This document shows, piece after piece, positions 45,524 to 54,027 of a stretch of DNA of 64,000 nt. The notes below the pieces were generated by a model. The model did not search any database. It was not told where the DNA came from and was given only the letters and a program-made list of their open reading frames with translations. A program made the position numbers and the translations under genes. The first letter of the stretch is position 1, and the number at the start of each line of letters is the position of its first letter. The DNA is from Patescibacteria group bacterium (GTDB taxonomy: Bacteria > Patescibacteriota > Microgenomatia > UBA1406 > GWC2-37-13), in NCBI GenBank assembly GCA_026004455.1, contig BPJE01000003.1, forward strand, positions 1 to 64,000. Direction: 5' to 3'.

Positions 45524-46801
45524 ATGAGAAAAATCAAAAATATTCTAATTTTAGCTGGAGGAGATGGAGATCGATTTTGGCCATTGGAAAATAAAGTTTT
45601 ATTTAATTTTTTAGGTGATCCGTTTATCATTCATCTTATTCGTCAATTAAAAGAATACGCTGAAAAAATTCATATTGTTAGTCATAGTTCAAATGCTTCA
45701 ACAATAAAAAGATTAATAGATAATTATCATTTATCAGTTAATACTGATGTGACGATCCAAAAAAGTGATATTCCGGGACAAGCAGGCGCAATTGAAACAA
45801 TGAAAAATTTTATTAGTGGTGAAGTTTTGATTTTGAATGCTAATGATAAAATTGATTTTTCTATTTTAAAAAATATTACTCAATTACCTTTTAAAAATAA
45901 TCAGATTATTTTATTTGGAAAAAAAGTTAATGAATATTTTCCTGGAGGTTATTTTAAATTTAATAACGCTAATCAATTAGAAGAAGTGATTGAAAAACCG
46001 AAAAAAGAAGCAGTTCCTTCAAATGTTATTAAATTAGTTTTAGATTATTTTTCAGATTTTAAAATATTAACAAACATAATCTCTACAGTTAAGACATTAA
46101 ATGATGATATTTATGAACAAGCAATAAATAAAATTTTGAAAGAAAATAATGTTAATAAAGATTATTTTGTTTATGATGGAGAATTCATAAGCTTAAAATA
46201 TCCTTGGCATGTATTAAAAATGATGAAAAGTTATTTGAGAGAGTTAAATAAAAGATATATTTCAAAATCAGCCAAGATCTCTAAAAAATCAAAAATAATT
46301 GGTGATGTTTTTATCAGTGATAATGTTGTTATAGGAGATTATGTAAAAATTTTAGGACCAGTATTTATTGGCGAAAATTCAATAATTGGTGATTATTCTT
46401 TAGTTCGCGAGTCACATATTGGCGAAGATTGCTTAATTGGATCATATAGTGAAATTGCTCGATCATACATTGCTAATAAAGTATTTTTACATAGAAATTA
46501 TGTTGGTGATTCGGTTTTAGACAATGAGGTGATGATGGGAGCACAAGCAGTAACAGCTAATTTAAGATTTGATGGAGAGACAATTAAGTCAAATATTTAT
46601 GAGAATAAAGTTGATACAAACTTTTATAAATTAGGAGCGATTATTGGTAGAGAATCAAAAATCGGTGTGAATACGACTATATTTCCTGGAGTAAAAATTG
46701 GTAAAAAAACTTGGGTGGGACCAGGTGAGTCTGTGAGATATGATTTAGAAGATAAAACATATCTGATTTTTGGCGAAGAAAAAAATAATTTGAAAGTTTA
46801 A
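45524..46801 (+). CDS. Nucleotidyltransferase with left-handed beta-helix domain (GlmU-like)
   Basis: A 425-residue protein. The N-terminal nucleotidyltransferase has LILAGGDGDRFWPLENKVLF, a variant of the GGxGTRL loop. From about residue 250 come hexapeptide repeats (AKISKKSKIIGDVFISDNVVIG and after) forming a left-handed beta-helix, with ANLRFDGE like the GlmU acetyltransferase site. It may make UDP-GlcNAc for murA, just upstream, but the altered nucleotide loop leaves its substrate open (GDP- or UDP-sugar). A TAAAAT -10-like box is seven bases before the ATG. Confidence 0.8.
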   Translation: MRKIKNILILAGGDGDRFWPLENKVLFNFLGDPFIIHLIRQLKEYAEKIHIVSHSSNASTIKRLIDNYHLSVNTDVTIQKSDIPGQAGAIETMKNFISGEVLILNANDKIDFSILKNITQLPFKNNQIILFGKKVNEYFPGGYFKFNNANQLEEVIEKPKKEAVPSNVIKLVLDYFSDFKILTNIISTVKTLNDDIYEQAINKILKENNVNKDYFVYDGEFISLKYPWHVLKMMKSYLRELNKRYISKSAKISKKSKIIGDVFISDNVVIGDYVKILGPVFIGENSIIGDYSLVRESHIGEDCLIGSYSEIARSYIANKVFLHRNYVGDSVLDNEVMMGAQAVTANLRFDGETIKSNIYENKVDTNFYKLGAIIGRESKIGVNTTIFPGVKIGKKTWVGPGESVRYDLEDKTYLIFGEEKNNLKV

Positions 46802-46806
46802 ACATT

Positions 46807-47775
46807 ATGAAAAAAATTACTGTTGTTGGCGGCGGAACTGGAACTTTTGTAGTTTTATCAGGATTAAAAAACTATCCTTTAGATTTAGCTGTGATTGTGT
46901 CAATGACTGATTCAGGTGGATCAACTGGTAAACTACGTGATCAATTAGGGGTGTTGCCGCCAGGTGATTTAAGACAGTGCTTGGTCGCTTTATCTGATGC
47001 TCCAATTTTATGGAGAAAACTTTTTTTATATCGTTTTGAAAAAGGAGATTTTCAAGGTCACAATTTTGGCAATTTATTTTTAGCTGCTTTAGAAAAAATT
47101 TGCAACAATTATGATGAAGTGATTGAAACTGCTTCTTATGTATTACAAACAAAAGGAAAAGTAATTCCTGTTACTCATGATAAACTACACTTAACAGTTG
47201 AGTATCAAAATGGTAAAAAGTTGACTGGCGAAGGATTAATTGATGAAAATATAACAGAAAGATCAAGGATAGTTAATGCTTATTTAACCCCATCAGGTCA
47301 AGCTAATAAAAAAGCTATTGATAGAATCATAACTTCTGATTTTATTGTTATTGGACCAGGAGATTTATATACAAGCATTATTCCTGTTTTTTTAGTTGAT
47401 GGAATAAAAGAGGCTTTTAAAAAAACCAAAGCAAAAATTATTTTTATTATGAATTTGATGACAAAAGCTGGGCAAACTACTGGTTATACTGCCTTAGATC
47501 ATATAAAAGATTTAGAGCAATATTTAAATAAGAAAATTGATTTTATATTAATTAACAACTCGCCAATAGATAAACAAATTTTAGAATTTTATCAAAGACA
47601 TGATGAAGAAAAAGTTATTGATAATTTAGATGATAAATTTTATAAAATTATAAGAGAAGATATTATTGATAATAAACCAATTGAAAAAAATAAGGTAGAT
47701 ATAGTTTATCGAAGTATTTTGCGTCATGATTCTAAAAAATTAGCTGAAGTTTTAAATAAAATTTTTTATGGTTAG
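46807..47775 (+). CDS. yvcK: YvcK-family (CofD-like) regulator of carbon and wall metabolism
   Basis: A 322-residue protein of the CofD/YvcK fold. It opens with VVGGGTGTFVVLSGLKNYP, then SMTDSGGSTGKLRDQLGVLPPGDLRQCLVALS, then GNLFLAALEKI and GPGDLYTSIIP. In Firmicutes YvcK (GlmR) binds UDP-GlcNAc and stimulates GlmS, tying precursor supply to wall synthesis; a place in the dcw cluster fits. Overlaps dgkA by 8 bp. Confidence 0.92.
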   Translation: MKKITVVGGGTGTFVVLSGLKNYPLDLAVIVSMTDSGGSTGKLRDQLGVLPPGDLRQCLVALSDAPILWRKLFLYRFEKGDFQGHNFGNLFLAALEKICNNYDEVIETASYVLQTKGKVIPVTHDKLHLTVEYQNGKKLTGEGLIDENITERSRIVNAYLTPSGQANKKAIDRIITSDFIVIGPGDLYTSIIPVFLVDGIKEAFKKTKAKIIFIMNLMTKAGQTTGYTALDHIKDLEQYLNKKIDFILINNSPIDKQILEFYQRHDEEKVIDNLDDKFYKIIREDIIDNKPIEKNKVDIVYRSILRHDSKKLAEVLNKIFYG

Positions 47776-48130
47776 ATACCACACGATTTCTTTTAAACAT
47801 GCTTGGGACGGATTGATTTGGTCATTAAAAACTCAACCAAATTATCGAATCCATTTATTTTTATCTTTTTTATCAATAATTGGCGGTTTTTATTTTAAAA
47901 TTAGTTATTTTGAATTTTTATTAATTATTTTTTTAATTACGGTTGGATTGGTGGTTGAGACAATTAATACTGGTTTGGAGCAAACAACTGATGCAATTGA
48001 TAAAAAAATACGTGAGGATATTAAAATTGCCAAAGATGTTGCAGCAGCAGCTATGCTTATTTATGCAATTGGTTCCTCAATAATTGCTTTGATTATATTT
48101 ATTCCAAGAATTTTTAAATTATTTATATGA
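47768..48130 (+). CDS. dgkA: Diacylglycerol/undecaprenol kinase DgkA
   Basis: A 120-residue membrane kinase with three helices. The active-site signature VVETINTGLEQTTDAIDK and the KDVAAAAML helix are present. In Gram-positive-like bacteria this family phosphorylates undecaprenol, giving the carrier used by mraY, whose start codon overlaps its stop. Confidence 0.93.
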   Translation: MVRYHTISFKHAWDGLIWSLKTQPNYRIHLFLSFLSIIGGFYFKISYFEFLLIIFLITVGLVVETINTGLEQTTDAIDKKIREDIKIAKDVAAAAMLIYAIGSSIIALIIFIPRIFKLFI

Positions 48131-49167
48131 CATCAGTATATTTATTTGCTTTAATTGTTTCCTTTATTTTTAATTTTTTTTTAATAATTCCTTTTATTAA
48201 TTATTTATATAAACTTAAATTTCAAAGAGTTGAACAAGGTTATAAAGATGTTTTAAATAAACCAACACCAATTTTTGAAAAATTTAACAAACATAAAACC
48301 GGTATACCAATTGGTGGTGGAATTTTAATATTGGCAACAACTACTTTAGTATTTTTTTTCTTTATTTTTATGTATTGGCTTTTTAAACAAAAAATTCTTA
48401 CCAATTATCCTTCAATTGCCTCCGAAATAAAAATTATTCTATTTACTTTTTTATCTTTTGGTTTTTTAGGATTATTTGATGATTTTCAAAAAATTTTTGG
48501 TTGGAAAAAAACTGGTTTTTTTGGTTTGAAGATGTCACAGAAGTTTTTAATTGAGTTTGTTTTATCAATTATTATTTCTTGGATGCTTTTTAATGAATTA
48601 AAAATCGATATTGTTAATATTCCTTTTTTTGGAGTTTTTGAATTAGGTTATTTTTATTTAATATTTGCTAGTTTTATTATTATTGCTTTTGCCAATGCAG
48701 TTAATATCACTGATGGTTTGGATGGTTTGGCTAGTGGAATTATGGCATTTTCATTAATTGGATTTTGGGTGGTGGCAAGATCAATCCTTGATGTCCCAAC
48801 TTCTCTTTTTATTGCTGCTTGGCTTGGTGGAATTTTAGCATTTTTATATTTTAATATTTATCCAGCAAGAATTATGCTTGGTGATACAGGAGCCTTGTCT
48901 TTTGGCGCTACTTTTGCGGTAATTGGTTTGATTTTAGGAAAAGCTTTTTCTTTACCAATTATTGGTGGAATTTTTGTTATTGAGGCAGCTTCTTCTTTAA
49001 TTCAGATTTTAGGAAAAAAATTTTTAAAGAAAAAAATATTTCCAGTTGCCCCTTTTCATCTTTATCTTCAATATAAAGGTTGGGAAGAGCCAAAAATCGT
49101 AATGCGACTTTGGCTTATCTCAATAATCCTAGTCTTCTTTGGTCTAATGATTGCGTTTATGAAATAA
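48127..49167 (+). CDS. mraY: Phospho-MurNAc-pentapeptide translocase MraY
   Basis: A 346-residue integral membrane enzyme forming lipid I. About ten helices. Catalytic motifs: GLFDDFQKI, NAVNITDGLDGLASG, ARIMLGDTGALSFGA and the cytosolic loop PFHLYLQYKGWEEPKIVMRLW, which has the HHxxExxGxxE-type position in diverged form. It is the last gene of the dcw cluster before the CRISPR locus. Confidence 0.95.
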   Translation: MTSVYLFALIVSFIFNFFLIIPFINYLYKLKFQRVEQGYKDVLNKPTPIFEKFNKHKTGIPIGGGILILATTTLVFFFFIFMYWLFKQKILTNYPSIASEIKIILFTFLSFGFLGLFDDFQKIFGWKKTGFFGLKMSQKFLIEFVLSIIISWMLFNELKIDIVNIPFFGVFELGYFYLIFASFIIIAFANAVNITDGLDGLASGIMAFSLIGFWVVARSILDVPTSLFIAAWLGGILAFLYFNIYPARIMLGDTGALSFGATFAVIGLILGKAFSLPIIGGIFVIEAASSLIQILGKKFLKKKIFPVAPFHLYLQYKGWEEPKIVMRLWLISIILVFFGLMIAFMK

Positions 49168-49200
49168 AAATAAATAATTAATAGAAAATACGTATAAAAA

Positions 49201-49229
49201 TTGACAAATAAAAAAATTTTTTATATATT
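49201..49229 (+). promoter_or_regulatory. Promoter of the scoutRNA-like gene / cas12d
   Basis: A perfect TTGACA (49201-49206) and TATATT (49224-49229) with a 17-bp spacer. The start of transcription should fall at about 49236, exactly at the GGGTCCC that opens the anti-repeat RNA. Confidence 0.85.
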
Positions 49230-49235
49230 TAAAAT

Positions 49236-49325
49236 GGGTCCCTAACCCAAGCGCTCAGGTGGTTTTCCCCTTGAATATTTTATTCAAGGTTGCCTTTTGA
49301 CTTATTAGTCATACTGCCTGAGCGC
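49236..49325 (+). ncRNA. Candidate scoutRNA/tracrRNA of the Cas12d system
   Basis: The region between promoter and cas12d carries a 10-nt perfect complement to the CRISPR repeat: GTCCCTAACC at 49238-49247 against GGTTAGGGAC in the repeat. A second match, GCCTTTT at 49292-49298, complements the AAAAGGC end of the repeat. Structure is strong: closing stem GCGCTCAGG (49251-49259) with CCTGAGCGC (49317-49325); inside it hairpin CCTTGAATA (49269-49277)/TATTCAAGG (49281-49289) and small hairpin TGACT (49298-49302)/AGTCA (49307-49311). Cas12d is known to need a short scoutRNA with brief repeat complementarity. Here the RNA would form the 5' leader of the cas12d message. Ends are estimated. Confidence 0.82.
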
Positions 49326-49337
49326 ATTTATATAAAA

Positions 49338-52300
49338 ATGAAAGGTTATAAAATTCATATAAAAAGAATTGAAGAAACTTCTGGAGAGATTATCAGAACT
49401 ATTAAATATCCTCTTCAAAATATAAATAAAAATAATATAGAAATTGAAAATCAGTTATTTTCCAATCTCATTAATGATGATAAAAAAACAAGAGGAATAA
49501 GCAATATTATAGATTTTTATCAAGAAAATGAAAATTATAATCTTTTTGATTTTTGGATTGATTCTTTAAAAGCTGGAATTATTTTTCAGCCTACCTCAAA
49601 ATATTTAATTGATTTTGTAAAAAAAATAAGAAACGAAAAATCAATCGCTGATGAAATTTTTGAAAATTCAAGTGAAGAAATAAAAAAATATTTTAAAAAG
49701 AGAGAGTTTATAAAGAATATAATTATTTCTGATCCAAAAAGATCAAATTCTTCAAAAAATGGTTTTTTTAATACTCTTTTTGAATCTATAAAAGATGAAT
49801 ACAAAGATTTAAAAAATAAGCGAATAGTTGATCAGAATTTAGAAAAAATTATCAAAACTATAATTGACTCTTTTTATGATGATAAAGATAAATTGTTATT
49901 AGAATCTGGAGAAAAACAAAATAATTTTTGGAAGAAACAATTTAATATAGACAAAGATTTACTTAGTAGTAAAGAAAAAACAAAAATAGGTGAATTAACA
50001 AATTTTATTTTACCTGAATTGATAAATATTAAAAATAATCAAGTTACTTTAGAAGAATTAATTAATCAAAGAATTAAATTAGCTGAATCATATTTACAAA
50101 AAATAAATTTAAATCTAAATAATAAATATGAAATAACAAAATCGTTATTGGGACTAGAAAATAATTTTAATGCTTTATCTAATTATTTAAATATTTTTTT
50201 TAATTTTTTAATTGAAGAAAAAATTGATGATATTATTGATGCTTATTTAAAAATAACAACTTTAAATGAACAAGAGAAAGAGCTTGTGAAAGAATCTTTA
50301 TTTTACTTATCAAAAAAAACAAAAAATTTAGGAAAACCTAAGTTTATTAATTCAAATTGGCAAGATTATAGAAGTATTTTTGGTGGTAAAATTCAAAGTT
50401 GGTATTCTAATTATGTAAACAGATTAACAAAATCAAAAGAAAATTATAATTTATTTATAAAAACTTTAGAAAATACTATTGATTATCTAAACAAAAATAT
50501 AAATTTAAATATTGATGAAAATAAGGAAAAGATAGAAATTGATATTTTAAATAGGATAAATTATCTTAAAGATATTTGTTTAAAAAATAAAGATATATTT
50601 GAAAATGTAGAAAAATTTCAAATATTTTCTGATTATTTAGCTGAAATAAAAACGTTAGTAAATCTTTATTTTCAAAAATATTTGAAAAAAAATGACGATG
50701 ATAAGATAAATCAAAATAAAATATTTGGTTTTTTATTCAAAAAAATAGAAAAACCAATTAATTTTTATGGGTATTCTAAAAAACAATTTTTAAGCAAAAT
50801 AATTAAAACTACTTCTTTAAAAATAAAAGATGGATACATTATTATAAAAAAACTATTAAATGAAATAAATAATTTAAAAGATAAAGATTACAAAAAAGCA
50901 ATTGAAGAGATATTAGAGATATTTTTTGAAAAAATATCAAGAAAAACAATAACTTCGGCTTTTTTCTTTAATGAATATAAAAAAATTTTTAAAAAATATA
51001 TAGACGAAAAAGAGGATTTAAAAAGGATTTTTAATCATTCTGATTATTATGCTTTTTATAAAAATCCAAGAGAAAAGCAGAATAAGAAAATTATTCAAAT
51101 AAAAAAAGATATAAAAATAAAAGATTTATTATATGATTTTTACAATTTAATCAATAGTATCAACTATGAATATCTTATTAAGAATCCTTTGTTATTCTTA
51201 GAATACCTTGAAACAGCAAAATCATTAATATCTATTTTTATTCAAAATAATGTCAATAATAAATTTAAAATAAACAAAAATGAGTTTTTAAACTATGAAA
51301 AAATTAATCATTTTATTGAGTTACAAAAAAAAGAGGATTTTACCAATGATGAATTTAATAAAATTATAAATCAATATTTTTTTTCAGAATTAAAAGGAGC
51401 TTTAAATATCTATTCAAAAAAAGTTGAAGTTAATAAATACAATCTTCAAATAATAAAAAGCCAAGAAAAATTTCCCATTATTTTAGAATTTCCTCAACAA
51501 TTAACTATTGATGATTTAATTAATAAAAATAAAGAATTAATTAATCTTTCTCATAAATATTTTGTTGTCTTTGATCAAAATTTTTCTTTTAAGAAAATCA
51601 AAAATAATAATGAAAAAACCAACCATTTCTTTATAAATAAAAATGAAATAATTCCTATAAAAATTATTAATTTAAAAAAAGAATTAATTTATTTTATTAA
51701 TTCTTCTTTTTACCAAACTCAATTTTTAGATAGATTAATTTATAAGCCAAAAAATTGGGAGAATATTAAGATTACAATATCTGAACCTTCTTTTATATTA
51801 GAGATAAAGAATTGTATAAACTTTGATATTTTTAATGAAAAAATTGATTTTAAGGAAAAAAATAGACAGTTATTTATATCAGTTCCTTTTAATATCACTT
51901 CAAAACAAAATATATCAACAAATAAAATGGAGAATAAAAAAAATCTTTATATGGGTATTGATGCGGGTGAGTATGGTGTAGCTTATTGTTTGGTAGATTT
52001 TTCAGAAAAAAAAACCAAAAATTTTAGAAACAGATTATATAAGAAGCAAAAATATAAGAAAAATCAAAGATTATTATCATAAAATTCAAGAAAGGGCAAA
52101 AAAAGGTATATTTATTCAATCTTCATCTATATTACAAGAAATTAGAGAAAACTCAATCAATGAGATAAGGAACAAAATACATAATTTATATGTTAAATAT
52201 AAATCTCCAATTATTTATGAATATTCAATCAGTAATTTTGAAACAGGTTCAGGAAGAGTCACTAAAATATATGATTCTATTAAAAAATCTGATGTTGTGC

Positions 52301-52950
52301 CAGATAATGAAGCTGATAAAACTATTATCAAACATATTTGGGGAAAAGAATACATAAGAGTAGGAAAAAATTTATCAGCTTATGCCTCAAGTTTTACTTG
52401 TGTTAAGTGTGGAAGAAGTATTTATTCTATTTTAGAAAATTTTGAAAATCATAAAATGAAAATTTTAAAAAGAATTCAGAATGATGGTATAAAAAATATT
52501 TTAGAAATAGAAACAAATTTAGGTATTATCTTTGGTTATTCAAATGATAGTAAGTTTAAAGAAGATTATCTATTTAATAATTCTAAAGAAGATAAAAGTA
52601 ATTTTATAAAAATAGTAAAAAATTTTACTAGACCTCCATTAGAAAAAAGCGAAGTTTTGCTAACTTTTAAAAAATTAAATAGAAAAACTTTAAAAAATAT
52701 CAAGAAAAAAAGAGGTAATTCTGCTATATTTATCTGCCCATTTAAAGATTGTCAACATGTATTTGATGCTGATTTACAAGCTGCTTTTATAATGGCTTTA
52801 AGGGGTTTTATAAAAGATATCATCCCAAATAATAAAGATATAAATATTTTTGAAGAAACTTTAGAATATTTATCTGAAAATAAACCTGTTAATTTTGAAT
52901 TTTTACAAAATCAAGATTTATTTTCTTTGCCTCAGTCCAAAAATCAGTAA
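49338..52950 (+). CDS. cas12d: Cas12d (CasY) effector nuclease, interrupted by a frameshift
   Basis: With one base removed this frame gives 1203 residues, the size of Cas12d. The N-terminus (MKGYKIHIKRIEETSG, RTIKYPL, FDFWIDSLKAG) and the SSFYQTQFLDRLIYKPKNW region match CasY proteins as I remember them. RuvC-I is YMGIDAGEYGVAY with Asp875; RuvC-II SPIIYEYSISNFETGSG with Glu961; RuvC-III FDADLQAAF with Asp1143/1145. A zinc ribbon is formed by TCVKCG (about 1020) and CPFKDC (about 1135). The frame breaks at an A9 run (52006-52014), between RuvC-I and -II; eight A would restore EKKPKILETDYIRS. The start ATG is chosen because the frame upstream is the RNA gene. As given, a truncated 914-residue protein without RuvC-II/III results. 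Confidence 0.93.
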
Positions 52951-53905
52951 TGCCTGCTGTATGACCATAAAGTTTAAACCCAGAATTTATCGGTCTTCCT
53001 CCTCTTGGTTTATCTATTTGAGGCACTATAAATCTTCTTGTTTTTTTATTTAAATACATCCTTAAAGATAAAACTATTCCATGTAAAAGTTCTTGAAAAG
53101 TAGCTATTTGTCTTGTTGAGTGGACATAGACTTGTTTATTTAGTAATTCTTTAATTTTTTCTATTGCTATTGGCAATAAATTATTATTATTTTTTATACT
53201 TTGATTTTCTTTGTATAAATCAAAAATTACTTTATCAAAATAACCCCTATAAGGCTCAATTAGATCATATACTAAAGATGGATAATCTGTTGGATTGTGT
53301 AAAAATCCATGATATGGGCTTAAATTATGATATAAAATCCATCTTAAAATAATACTACTTACAAATTTTGATATTGCGTTTAAAGTTTTTTGGATTTCAT
53401 TATTTTCTCTTCTTTTTTGATCTAAACCAAGGCTTAAAAAATATTCTTTCCAATATCGTTTTGCGTGCCAAGCTTCGATATTTTTCATTTTTTGAATATC
53501 TGTAATTTTATAAAGTTGATCTTTTGCTGAATTTATAAGCCATTCCATACTTTTAAATTTTGCTAAAATAAGTTTTTTTGCTATATAACTTCTTTTTTTA
53601 TCATTTTCTCTAAATTTTATTTGTTTTGTTAATAAATCATCTGAATCAGATGTAAGACTAGGAGTGATTATTGATGCTCGAGCTAAATTACGTCTATGAA
53701 AAATAATTGGTATTTTATAAAAGGCACATTTATCTATAAAATCTGCAGGCAAATCACAACTATCTCCATAAATCATTATTGAATGTATATCGACCCAATC
53801 TATCTGAACCTCTCCGCCTTTATATATAAATTTTACATTTTTTGGTTTTATATCTATACTATTTAGATAAGGAAGCCATAAATATTTTTTTCTTTTATAG
53901 GACAT
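52889..53905 (-). CDS. cas1: CRISPR integrase Cas1
   Basis: A 338-residue Cas1, which inserts new spacers at the leader end of the array. The metal-binding residues are in place: Glu144 in KNIEAWHAKRYW, His203 in GFLHNPTDYPSLVYDLIEPYR, and Asp214/Glu217 in the same stretch. No cas2 or cas4 is found near it, as in other Cas12c/Cas12d loci where Cas1 appears alone with short spacers. It is convergent with cas12d, overlapping its end by 62 bp, and divergent from the array. Confidence 0.94.
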   Translation of the reverse strand: MSYKRKKYLWLPYLNSIDIKPKNVKFIYKGGEVQIDWVDIHSIMIYGDSCDLPADFIDKCAFYKIPIIFHRRNLARASIITPSLTSDSDDLLTKQIKFRENDKKRSYIAKKLILAKFKSMEWLINSAKDQLYKITDIQKMKNIEAWHAKRYWKEYFLSLGLDQKRRENNEIQKTLNAISKFVSSIILRWILYHNLSPYHGFLHNPTDYPSLVYDLIEPYRGYFDKVIFDLYKENQSIKNNNNLLPIAIEKIKELLNKQVYVHSTRQIATFQELLHGIVLSLRMYLNKKTRRFIVPQIDKPRGGRPINSGFKLYGHTAGITDFWTEAKKINLDFVKIQN

Positions 53906-53976
53906 AAAAATATAAAATTTAAAATGTTAAAACAATAAAATCTATATATTATAAGATAATTATACACAGATTTTTA

Positions 53977-54005
53977 TTGATTTTCAAATTTATTTGGATT
54001 ATAAT
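53977..54005 (+). promoter_or_regulatory. Array leader promoter
   Basis: TTGATT (53977-53982) and TATAAT (54000-54005) with a 17-bp spacer lie in the 122-bp leader between cas1 and the first repeat. Transcription would start near 54012, about 16 nt before repeat 1, and run through the array on the plus strand. Confidence 0.7.
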
Positions 54006-54027
54006 AACAATAAAAAAATTAATTTCT

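Noticed and set aside
46817-47152. 111-codon antisense frame inside yvcK
   Set aside because: The yvcK frame is fully conserved here; the antisense product is low-complexity and unrelated to anything recognised.
49290-49337. Use of TTG 49290 as the cas12d start, 16 codons upstream
   Set aside because: This stretch is part of the strong stem-loop RNA, and homology to CasY begins at the ATG 49338 (MKGYKIHIKR).
52006-52014. Programmed ribosomal frameshift in cas12d
   Set aside because: No conserved stimulatory stem or Shine-Dalgarno spacing is seen, and the same type of indel hits many unrelated genes in the window.
49338-52950. Effector read as Cas12c or Cas12a
   Set aside because: Length, N-terminal and SSFYQTQFL motifs and the CNCCGA...AAAGGC repeat fit Cas12d; no Cas12a-type repeat or Cas4/Cas2 is present.
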